Positions 9,790 through 20,800 of a DNA stretch of 40,569 nt are shown here, piece after piece (the stretch's first letter is position 1; every line of letters begins with the position of its first letter). This DNA is from Acanthaster planci (taxonomy: Eukaryota > Echinodermata > Asteroidea > Valvatida > Acanthasteridae): positions 1 through 40,569 of the forward strand of contig NW_019091507.1 of NCBI RefSeq assembly GCF_001949145.1, in the 5' to 3' direction. The notes beneath the pieces were generated by a model. That model ran no database searches. It was not told the DNA's origin and worked only from the letters and a program-made list of their open reading frames with translations. The position numbers were made by a program, and so were the translations under genes.

Positions 9790-10100
9790 ACACAGTATAC
9801 AGCATCAAACTTGGAGCTATGAACAACACTACCCGTAGTAGATGTATTTTGGTGCAAATCCACTTTACACTGATGATCTTGTTCACCGTTTTGAACAGGC
9901 CATCTGAGTTGATAGCTTTCAGTGAAAAGCGTGGTAACGGGAGCCAGCGGTGATACACGCATGTCAGTCTCCATAGTCTCCACCCACTGCATGATATCAC
10001 TACCTTCTGGGGTGGTACCCATAGATATCTCGAAGACGAAGGAGGAGGATGGGCTATAGAGAACATGCCATCCCAAGCGAGATCGACTGTTCCCAACAAG
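9790..10100 (-). pseudogene. Decayed Fn3/HYR-like ectodomain module
   Basis: Read on the minus strand, one domain-like pattern is split between two frames. One frame gives V-D-L-A-W-D-G-M. The next gives F-E-I-S-M-G-T-T-P-E-G-S-D-I-M-Q-W. The first frame then resumes with R-F-S-L-K-A-I-N-S-D-G-L, and the second ends it with K-V-D-L-H-Q-N-T-S-T-T-G-S-V-V. In this order they resemble modules of marine-invertebrate surface receptors (W-D-G, E-x-x-x-G-T-x-P-G-x-D-I, A-x-N-x-x-G-L, V-D). At least three frame changes suggest a dead gene piece, though missed introns could explain one. Parent gene unknown. Confidence 0.4.
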
Positions 10101-11116
10101 GAAAATTTTATCAGACTTGGCGTTGTTGGTTGGAGAATAAGTCTAACACATGGGGGGGGTTATTTGAGTAGTGGAATTACTTATTGTGGGGGAGATACAA
10201 GGTTCACAAGTTGATCTGCATTGGAGTATTTGACACTAATAACAGGACAATACTGCAAGTAGCAAAACAAAATACTAACGGAATGAATGGATCGAGAATT
10301 TTCCCTTTTGCGTTTTTATACAAGGGCTAAGATAATAAACACGGTGTGCACAAAAAGTGTAAATTAATGCCCCCCCCCACGACCGAGGAGAGATTTCCGC
10401 CCATGCAAGTATGTATTTACTAAGGTCCCATTGGTGGGTGAAGGCGTTGAAAAGCTGATGAGGCTTTCTTAGTTACCTTCCTTTGTAAATCTTTCAAATT
10501 CTGTTTTTCTAACTCTTTGTCTGAACTATGCCTGGTTGTACGTTTTTATCGAGTGATTCACCTACTTTTCCAATTGAGTGCTCAGAGTTTTACGCTTTTT
10601 GAAGTTTCCGAGAGTTCAAGCATTTCGACTTCATTTTATCTTCATGTACACGCAAGTCTGAAACTGCTTGTGCCAGTTACATGATTTTGTCGAACGATAT
10701 AAAGGGTCCATGTGTTTTGTGTTTATGATGTAGAACTTGATGACTATAGAGATGCCTCTCAGAAGATTGGGTAACAAATCAAGTGAATAAGGTCAATAAG
10801 CGTTCCACTGGTCATGCACAGTAGAAAGCCTAAAAAAATAAGGCAGGAAGCACACAAAAACACGCATTATTAAAATTTCGTTTTGGGCTTCGTCTTTAAA
10901 AGCGTCTATAGACTAATCCGATAAGACGCCCTAACTGCAGTTGCACCGCATTCACACACATTCTCCAGCTTGATGCGCGCGTGCGTTTGGCGAATCACGG
11001 CACCCTATTCGTCGAAGAGGCATGCAACGTGCGCGTACCACCTGTCCACGAGCGTTGTGCCACCGCAGTGATGACTTCTAATTCTGGTGGTCGAATTACA
11101 CTACACAGAAGTGGAG
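10101..11116. other. Intergenic, no feature seen
   Basis: Contains a G run near 10153 and a C run near 10371. No coding signal was recognised. Confidence 0.5.
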
Positions 11117-11390
11117 TACCGTGGCTTGAGCACTAGATTCCTAGTCAGCGGGTAAAAACGTAGGCTGCGGATTCGAATCCAGCCTAGGGTCATTGTGCTT
11201 GTGCCCTCGGGCAAGGCACTTTGTCAGTCATTGCCTCTCTCCACCCAGGAGTAATTGGGTACCTGTGAGGGCAGAGATGGTTATTGTGGTTGATTTAGCA
11301 GTTTTGCACCGAAAGCTTTGCGCTAAAATGGTACCTGCAGTGTTTCATGGGCCCAGGGAGCAGGGGTAATAATAATTGAAAACGCTGCAA
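11117..11390 (+). mobile_element. tRNA-derived SINE, family B, copy 1
   Basis: The head carries a B-box-like GATTCGAATCC. The body contains GGGCAAGGCACTTTGTCA and CTCTCTCCACCCAGGAGTAA, followed by TGGGTACCTGTG. The same order recurs at 33893-34190. Boundaries are approximate. Confidence 0.7.
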
Positions 11391-14300
11391 TCTAAGTTAG
11401 TTAAAGGCACTTAATAGACTTTTCTTAGAGGCCTGAGATATACGCTCAGCGTAAAAGCATGAGAGCGATGTCCACAGAGATTCTGGTGACGTAACACCAA
11501 TAAATGGATCTTGAGTGGTCTCTGAGAACCATTTTCTGACGAGGTGATATAGTTTCATGAGCTTGGAGAGAGTCCCTATATTAAACACAAATGTGTTTCC
11601 TCGTTTATTTTTTGCAGCCAGTGAGGCAGGCGCTTGCATTGTGTGCAACGTCCTACTGCTCGTAACAATTGTCATTTGAATAGGGGAATTCGTTTTGGCT
11701 GATCATTTGAAATAACGTTGTCGTGTCGATTAGTTTGCCTGTTTATGATTGGGATTTTCCACCGAGCCCATTCTATTAAAAAAAACAGCTTTCGTCTGTG
11801 AAAGGCATTCTATTGTCGACGTTTTTGAGGCATGTACTACTGCACAATTTAAAAAAAGACCTGTTCTAATCGTTCGCGGCATTTGGCCGGTTATAACCGT
11901 GAACCCGGAAGTTTGTCGTGCACATTGCGTTTTTAAGCATTGGATTCCGGTCTCATATGTTTGCCCCAATGTTTTGGGATCTGTTGCTGAAGTTGTGTTG
12001 GTGTACAACACAAAAGGTCATGTTGCTGGCCTCGCCGTCAGAAACCCCTAACATTCCCTGGTGAATAAAGCTGTTTTGAATCTCGAGAGTTACCCACAGA
12101 GTCTGCCTGCCAAATTCTCTTTGGAGTTTCTGTGTCTATTGGATCGGTTGTGAATCGGCACTCTGTTTGATGCAAATAGGGGCATGTCTGCAGAACGACT
12201 CGGGGTGAGTATGAGCGAGAGAACCGAAGTGGTCTAAATCTAAGTGGTTGATAGAATGCACCCCTACGTGTGCGCACTTGTAATGAAGGGTTTTCAGGTT
12301 TAATTGGTTAAAATGCTAATTAATGAACATTTGTAAACTGTATGAGAGTTGTTAAAATAAGTTTATTTTATGGCATTGGATTGATAAGCGTATATTAGAT
12401 TGATAGGCGAATTGTCAAACGATGGCCCCACTAAAATATTAGTTGTGGACTAGAATATTTGGTTGTGGTTGTTAGTGTTTTGAGCTTTATTGTTTTCTCG
12501 AAGATGTAAACAGGCACTTGACCCGAGAGTCTTAGTGAGATTTCAAGGTTTTTGACATACGTTTCAAAGTTATGTCAAAAGTATAGGTCTTGGAGGTGTT
12601 TGCAGGTTTATTATTGATATGAACACGGTCGTCATAGACTTTCTACCTTTCTTGTGTATAAGTAGTTCAAGAATTCTCTCGAGATTTTTCTGTCTTATGT
12701 CTTGGAATATGAATGATGTACTTTTTTCTGGTAATGTGAAATGGGCAGTCAGATAACCTTTTGGGTCAAAACAAGGTCCAATTCAGCATGATGGCAACTT
12801 AATAATTTTCTTGCATTTTTTATTTGGCTGCAACCTCCAACATATTTTTGCGACAGATTTTTTGGCCTGATACTGAATGTGTGTCTGTTTGCTATCGAAT
12901 ATCGGATTTTTCACTGTTTGTTTTCCTTGTTTTTGGCTTTTTATTCCTTGGCATTTCATTGTATGCATACTTTATTGTTGTGAATTGCCATATGTAGCCC
13001 TAGGTGTACGTCGAATTCACTAGTTGTTTGACCGTCGAATGGAGCTTCTTGAACCTCTTAGCTAAAGTGACCCCAATTCAGTTGATGCTCTTAATGTATA
13101 ACCCTAATGGGAACATGAATGATGTGATATTTATTACGTCTTGCGCTGGCAGAATTCACTCAGAATATAAGACACCTGTTCACCTTGTATGGAAACTCAA
13201 AACCTCAAGCTGGCAAAAACCAGCTGCCCTCCCCCCCCAAAAAAAGAGAAAAAGGAAAGAAAGAAAACGAAAAAAGGAAAGGGGGTGGCGGAGATTGACA
13301 CGTTTATACGAAAAACTGTCAATCACTTCTGTGCTACTCTGTATCAATATTTCATGTTAAAAGGAACATGTTGCCAGTCTATTCTAAAATATTATGCCTC
13401 ACATGTTATGCTGGAATAAGTTGAATTTACTTTCATCAAATGGAATTCTTGAAGAAGAAATCCTCTTTGAAACTTAAACTGAAACATCAAACTTGGCTGG
13501 TGATGCATTGAGAACCTAGAGTATGCCCCATGAAAATGCTAAGGGAGTTTGCTTGCTGAGACTGAGTTGAAGTTGGTCCGTGTTGTGTGTTTGCGTACTT
13601 GAGGTTTCAGTCTAGTATTTTTCCTGTACCATTTAGTTGCCTATAATTATTTTGGCCACTTCCTAAACTAGTCGTGACTCTGGAGTGGATTGTTTACACT
13701 GAAGCAGATGGTCCTTGTTCCCCAAAGAATCGATGGAACCAGTTTGTAAAGGAGTTGTTTGTCTATCAGTATACCAGTCTCCATCACGGTGCTACATAAA
13801 GACCTTTTGAGAATGACTCAAGAACCACTTTTGGTTAAGCATCGTTGATGTGAATTCATGTAGTGTTAATAACCAAATAAGAAAATGTTGTATTCTCAGT
13901 TGCTGTATATATATGGAATCCTGTAAGCTACGACATTGAAAAAAAGTGGTACAGGAAAATAGACTGAATGCGTTTTACGTGAAAGAGGTGCATAGCACTG
14001 CTTTGTAATATATGAATCATTATATAAAAGGAGCTTATGTTTCAGTAATCCAGTCCTCATTTTTACACATTTCTAACATCGTGCCAACAGGCTTTGACTG
14101 AACACTAATTCTGTCACAAAATTCAGCAGTTGGGCATATGGCAATGATTATTATAAAATGCATGTGCCCATTTCTCAAACATAATTTACTCGACGCGAAT
14201 GAACACAGGCATTTGATAAGAGTCTTAGTGAGTTTTTGGAGGAAGATTAAGTTAAAACTATTCCATGTTGGGACGGATGTGGCATCCCCCAAATTGTGTG

Positions 14301-15354
14301 CACTTTGTTTGTGAAAAGTAATACAGTGTTTTCTTATGAATTATAATCCTTTGTAAACCTTCAAGAATACTCTTTTCCTTTCTAACAATTCTCTTCAAAA
14401 AGTTTGGAAGTACATTATTTACCAGAATCTGAATTGAGTTGGCAGAGGGTTTTTAAATTCTGCATCGATATGTTCACGTTCTTCTGAGTAATGTCCTACT
14501 AGACCAATCACTGTAAATGACATTAAATTCAAACAAGTTTATCAAAGCCAGCGTTTTTAAAAGTAAAAGGAGGAAGTTGCTTCCGAGTCTTCGAGCCACC
14601 GTTAATACAAAATAAGGCTCCAATTTTGCCTTTCCAAAGTAAAGTTTTTGAGAATGCTTCAAAGTTCCAGTTTCTTGCTCAGGTGACCAACGAATAACAG
14701 CCAGATTGATATTCCCCAGAATGCCGAAAGGTTTGACTCTTTACAAAGACCCCAAGTGGGGACGTGATTTGTCCTGATTATCCGCATGAAAGGTCGGATA
14801 AGTCTATGCGCTGAATATATGTATAATTTGATGGCTGGGCTTGGAACCCTATCTAATAGGCGTGGAAATAAATTCAGGGAATCTAAGGGCGGTTGGGGGA
14901 AGCAAGGACTATGCCCCCCAGGACCTTTTTATCTATCAGAATTAAGATATTAAGTGTCTATATTAAACGGAGAGAAATGTCGAGAAATACATTGCATGTT
15001 TTTAATTACGGAACATCTTGTATACAAAACCGTCGAGAAAAAATGTGAAACTCCAATTTTTTCAGAGATGCTTAAAGCTCACAAGTAAACGGAAACTAAG
15101 GAACGTTTTCTGTGTCGTTACATGAGCACTTCCTACTCTGCAGAGGCGTAACAGACCCCTGATGTATTGCTCTGAACATAATTGGACGAGAGTGGCATTA
15201 ACTGTAGAAAATGTAAAATGGTACAATCACTCGCATTTGTAATTTTAGAGGATTCTTCTACGGGTTAAAACATTGATAGTCGTGTAACAAAATAAATATT
15301 GCCCCTCAGTCTCCTGCACCCAAGAGCTGTATACGCCATGATACTGTTTTTGTT
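11391..15354. other. Intergenic, no recognised gene
   Basis: A 100-codon plus-strand frame (11749-12051) followed by AATAAA at 12064 has no recognisable domain, and the opposite strand is open over nearly the same span, which argues for chance. A purine-rich low-complexity tract sits at 13225-13285. Otherwise AT-rich unique-looking sequence. Confidence 0.45.
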
Positions 15355-15450
15355 TGTGTGTTGGGTTGTTTGTTTGTTTGTTTGTTGGGGTGTTTGTTTG
15401 TTTGTTTGTTTGTTTGTTTGTTTGTTTGTTTGTTTGTTTGTTTGTTTTTT
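15350..15450. repeat. (TTTG)n microsatellite
   Basis: About 20 TTTG/GTTT units, interrupted near 15361-15394 by TTGGG variants and ending in a nine-T run. The long open frames read through it on both strands are artefacts of the four-base repeat. Confidence 0.95.
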
Positions 15451-17560
15451 TTTTGTAATAGGGCTTTTTGTGTCCGACACGCACTCATTTTATGTTTTGA
15501 TAAGGCAACTTTTGTGAAAGTGAGTAAGTCATTCTACTCGGTGACTTAACTGTCATCAACGACTTCAGTTCTGGGTTCAGCGATTCTTTGCGTGTTTGAA
15601 ATTCCATGTGAAAGTCTGGCCCTGTGTGTGAATTCCTAGTTGTGTTTAGTTTTTTATTCCACAGCTGCCGCCATTGCAACCAAGACCTGTGACGTTTCTT
15701 TGTTATCACAAGCTTATGAAGAACCACCGAATATTAACTGCAGGAATCTTTGGCGCTTGTCAAATTCGCCGCATTTCCTCATCATGGGTCTGAGGTTGTG
15801 AAACCTCAACAGTATAGTCTCAGTTTCATTCATTCCTTGCTGAAAACAAAAATGATTATGTTATAATGCGGAAGAGGTAGACGTGATATAAAACACAGAC
15901 AGACTTGCATACATCTCTGGACGGCTTTTGTCAATCGTTTAGCATGTTGTTTCACCTATGAATGCAGCAAGGTGCAATATGCTAATCCAGCACTATGCTC
16001 CTGCATGTTCTGGCTTGGGCTTACTAGTCTAATCAGTTTATACTTCAGATATTCGAATAACTAGCATTTACTGTCCTGAGGAGGAACCTGTGGAATGTCC
16101 CCTTTAAAAATGAAATTGAGACCTTAAACGTGGGTGATATTTGGGGACTTTACCCTTGTCTCTGGAGAATCGTGGACAATTTGGTCAGTACTGAGTATGT
16201 TTACCAATTGGGGAGGGTTTTTACATATTTTCTTATACCGTCGCAGAGCATTTTTTCATGCGCTGAACGTTTTGTACGCCTGTAAAAGTTTAGCTAGTCA
16301 CGTTTCTTTGTTCAAAAGACGGAAGTGTGGCCTCAATAAAGTCCTATCAGTATACCCGCGGGAGGGACACCACAGATTGTTTGGCAGATATGTCAATTCA
16401 AAATTTAGATGTCTATTATTAAACCCTATGCCCTTGGCATGTGTCACTGTTAGGATACTGCAGACTCAGCTAATTTCAATGGTTCGGAAACTTTTTTAAT
16501 CCTGCTACAGTATTTCATGATAAAAGAACGAAATACCCCTGATGGTGTAAGAGCAGATAATTCGCCTCGTGCAATGGACCATTTAATCTGTCGCCTCATG
16601 CAATCATGCAGTAATGCAACACATGTATAAATCCTCGCCATCTGATATTCATCACGACCTTACTCCGGTTCCAATTGGGACAGTTCAACTGTATCAAATA
16701 ATATCAAGTCATATGACTGTCATACAGATCTTTGCCATTTGATTGGTGGAACACGCATCACGTGACATTTGCTTGATATCGAGTCGGGATTTCAACTCAT
16801 TCTTTTGACGTTTGTGAATCTTTCTTTAGTTTTTACATATTTTTTAATATGAATAAATTTCATCAAAAGTGAATTTATGAATTACCAATGTGATTAATCT
16901 TCAATAATCTAAATTCATGGGCTTTCTAACCACATACGTTATTTGCATTCTCGATACTTGGGCAGTCAGTGTCCGTTCGTTTGGTGGGTTTGCGTAGCTT
17001 CCACGCGTTGTCTCCAGTTTATTCGTCCCAGTCGTCTCACTGTTTTGAATACACAACACATGTGTCCTCTTCCGGGTGAGGGTTGCTTTCAATAGAAGTT
17101 TCTCGAATTCACCCATGAAGGATGCATTTTAAGAGCTTACCTGGATTGAATCGTTAAAGGCATGACGGGAAATCCAACATCAACGCAATCCGATAATGTC
17201 ACACAAGCAAATGTCGGAGGCAGTGGCGCACCCGTGATTTGTCAAGGGGTGGGTTGGGGGTTTACTCGGACCGGATATGCCCCCCCCTTTCCAAATAAGC
17301 TCTCCCCCTGCGTACCATAGAGAACTGGGATTTACGGCCTGCATGTACAGGAGAGCTTGTAATTTCAGACTTGTGGGTGTATATTGTATGTTTTGGGATG
17401 CTGGGGGGCGGGAGAGTTGAAGCCCCCGAGCCCCCATCCCCGGAAGCGTGCCCCATCAAATAAGATTCATGGCAGTATTTGCCATTGGTTCAGAAATTTT
17501 GGCTGACCATTAGTGAGAAAACAAGAAATGATTACTTAAAGCGTATTTGAATGCCCTGCT
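15451..17560. other. Intergenic, no recognised gene
   Basis: No coding signal. A GC-richer patch at 17228-17460 starts CAGTGGCGCACCCGTGATTT, reminiscent of hAT-type MITE ends, but no matching second end was found. Confidence 0.5.
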
Positions 17561-17563
17561 CTT

Positions 17564-17570
17564 TATATAA
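17564..17570 (+). promoter_or_regulatory. Candidate TATA box of the adhesion GPCR gene
   Basis: TATATAA, 175 nt upstream of the signal-peptide ATG at 17745. Initiation near 17595 would give a 5' UTR of about 150 nt. Positional evidence only. Confidence 0.35.
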
Positions 17571-17744
17571 GTGTTTTAATAGCCGGCGCCTAAATGCACT
17601 TCATTTATACAGAAGAATTTTGTCACCCCTTTCAGGTGGAATGTACCAGAGTTTCTGTGTGAAGGCCAATGACAAACTAGGCATTGTGTACTACTGACGT
17701 CTTTCTTTACGGACTGGTTAGAGATTATCTTCTAAGTGGAAACT

Positions 17745-17800
17745 ATGCTTTTATTCCTTGCCATCGTAACTTTGGTCGTTGGGAATTTGCCACAATCAGA
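17745..17800 (+). CDS. aGPCR exon 1: signal peptide
   Basis: ATG with A at -3. It encodes M-L-L-F-L-A-I-V-T-L-V-V-G, a typical cleavable signal peptide. The donor is CAGA|GTGAGT. It ends in phase 2, matching exon 2. Confidence 0.8.
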
Positions 17801-20800
17801 GTGAGTCATTCTTTGTTTACATTTGGTGTAGACAAAGACCTCAAATTTCCTGGTTTAGTTTGCTGTTAAAAAGGTATCAAAGAATAAAAGCATGTTTATT
17901 GCATTTCGTGAAAAGAAGCCTTTCTAACAACAGTAATGATTTAGAAGGTAAAAAGTCGTCCGCAGGGATTTTTGCGAACTTTTGTTTAATGTTGATGTAG
18001 ATTTTATAACAGAAATCACAATAAAATATTGCTAAAGATGCTCTTGGCTACTAAATTATGCGATAAATAGCTTGCACCCCCCCCACACACACTGGAGGTT
18101 TGGGGCAGCTGAACGTTATAAATGAACTATGTTGAAAAATTTATTTTATGAAGTTGACGTTCCTAAGGAAACAGTGCACAGCTGACTTTAATGGGATTAT
18201 ATCCACTTTTTCTTCTAGAGCTACTGCGTGTTCATACAGTTGCCCTGAGCGCTATTACACGTCCTGTGGATTTCTTGGTTGGAGTAGGTGTTCAAGATAC
18301 AGGTCTGTATATACCCCATTACCCCCCCCTCCATTCACCCCTTCCGAATAAAACTATGACAAGACAAATACGAGAAAAAATTACCCTTCCAATAGATAAA
18401 GATTTCACTTTGGTGCCTACTGGAATATGCTTTTTCCATTCAAGTGGTCTTCGTCAAGTAGGCTTACTTTCAATCTTCCGGTACATGATAATACGAGTCA
18501 CAGTAAAAGCTAATTTGTCCCTGATGTCCTTTTGGCATGATGTTTGTTTTTCCTTTTTTCCCTTTTGCTTAGTGCTTAAATCTTCCTTTTCATGCCTCCT
18601 TTTGTTTGTGCTAATGTTAGTTATGGCTTTTCCTATGGCTTATTATGGTCTTCCCCATAACTTGGAATTTCCGTTTTGCCGAGCTTACCGTTGGTATTGT
18701 CACCATTTTGGGTCATTGTATCGTTCCAAGTGAATTCCGAATAATTATTCGGTGTCTTTTTTTCTAGAATATATTTGTTTCCAGTCGGCCTGAAAAGCTG
18801 CATGAATTTGGTACAACCTAGGATTGTTTGACAAGACTAACCCTTTTAATTGCCGTCGATGTATTTGTTATTCAAGCAATGGCGTCAGCTTGAAAGAAAA
18901 GCAATATAACCTCTTTGTTCGCATCAAAACTGTCTCAACAGTTTTTAACCGACCTTCTGCACCCGATATCTCATAACACTCCAATTAAGTATGATGCAGG
19001 CAACAACGTTTTTTACTTATGTTCAGTCTGTGAAGGCCTTGCGATTTTTAATTAAAATAAAATCGTCATTGTAAAGGGAGATCAACTTTTCAGAATTTGT
19101 GTTGTCAGGAGCGCGCATAAAGTTTCCTTCTGACCCTTATGACTTTTGGTGGTTTGCATCAGAACCAATGAAACATGTAAAGCATGCTGCATTCTTTAGT
19201 TAACTTAACATTAATTATTTCAACAGGGATAGAACTTGCTATCGGTGTTGCACAGGATGGACTGGAAGTACCTCAAATAACTGCCCAACACGTAAGTCCT
19301 ATTCCAACTTTTAGAGTTCATTTCTAAACACAAGTCCCAATATGAAGCACATGTTACAAGTATACCAAATACCTGTACATGATGTTGTGACCCAAAACAA
19401 ACTCCATGCATAGCAAAATGCCCTTTCGTGAAGTACCTGTAGTTACTCTTAAAATGTCACTCAAGCCAAATGGATTTTTATCCTGGAAAATCCAAAACTT
19501 CAATCGTTACGAGCACGACCATAATTTGCGTTTTCGTCGTAGTTGTACCTTCACAAGAAGTTGTTATAAGTTTTTAACGTGACTGGATCTCATATGTGCT
19601 GCTGCTTAACAGTACCTGCTGCCATTTTGTGTGTAATCTGCTTCGACGGTCGAAGGGTTATAAATTTTATAAATATCCTTTCGGCTACAAGTCTTGCCCC
19701 TCCTACTATAATAACCTCGCAGCTTCTCCAAGTAAATGTACAGACTCTCCACTACTGAAGTATTTAACCGTCTGGGTTGGACAACATTACAAGCGCGCTG
19801 GGATTTACACATCAATATCATTATATTTATGTGTTTAGCCGGATTAGTTCCAAGTTACCTTTTGTACAGAAAAATCAGTGGGATCAGTGAACAACATTCT
19901 TTAGATCAAGTTCTATAGGGAGTGTTACCGTGCAACACCACAAAACTGAATATTGAGAAAGAACGTTTCCCTGTTGGCGTACCTAAACGTGGAACAACCT
20001 ACTCTCGAGATAAAACCGAATCCTTTTCCAGACCAATATCAGCCATTTCAATACATAAGTAATTTGATATTAAATAACTGTTTTTTTTTCTATTGATGAT
20101 CATCACATATGTAAAAATGATGTCTGAAGATAGGATAATTTGTCATTTGTGAGACACTAGCTACTCAAACGAATGACTTTTAATGCTATAACCTTTGTTA
20201 TTCTGTGTAACTTGTTTTGAACACCAAATAAAAATAATGTTATGTTCTGTAATTCTTAGGTCACGTTTTTAATGTTAGGAATATGTTAAGTGGATTTTTT
20301 TAATATCTGAGTTTAGTATTTTTAATTGTCCAACTGGTTTTATTGTTTGTTATTCCTACTAGAACTCATGGATTAATTGCACTGAATGGATCACCCAGTA
20401 GATAGAAGAAATATAATAATAAATTAGGTTTACATATAAGACCAGTCTTGTTCTCTAACTTGCAGCTGTTTGTTTTGGCAGTGTTAACTGCCCCAATGGA
20501 GGGACATGTACAAGTCCCAACTACTGCAGCAACTGCAATCAAGGTTTCTACTCTCCTAGATGCAATCGTAAGTAATCGTAGTCAAGTTATGAAAGCAAGT
20601 TTCTTGACTTTCCTCATTAAATCCCAAAGGTTAGGACTGTAAAAACATGCCATGCAAACTGTATTAAAGACTTTTGCAGCCAGTGACACACCCAAAATGA
20701 GAAAGTGAATTCGGCAGACTCAAGCCCCTGATTATTCTTTAATACTGAGATACTAGACGCAGTATACCTGTACACTTTAAGCGACAAGCTCTGGTAAAGC

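Noticed and set aside
15245-15549. Several overlapping ORFs rich in K-Q-T-N or F-V-C-L
   Set aside because: They are readings of the (TTTG)n microsatellite, not genes.
18191-18733. 180-codon plus-strand ORF
   Set aside because: Overlaps aGPCR exon 2 in a different frame and runs through intron; no domain or splice support.
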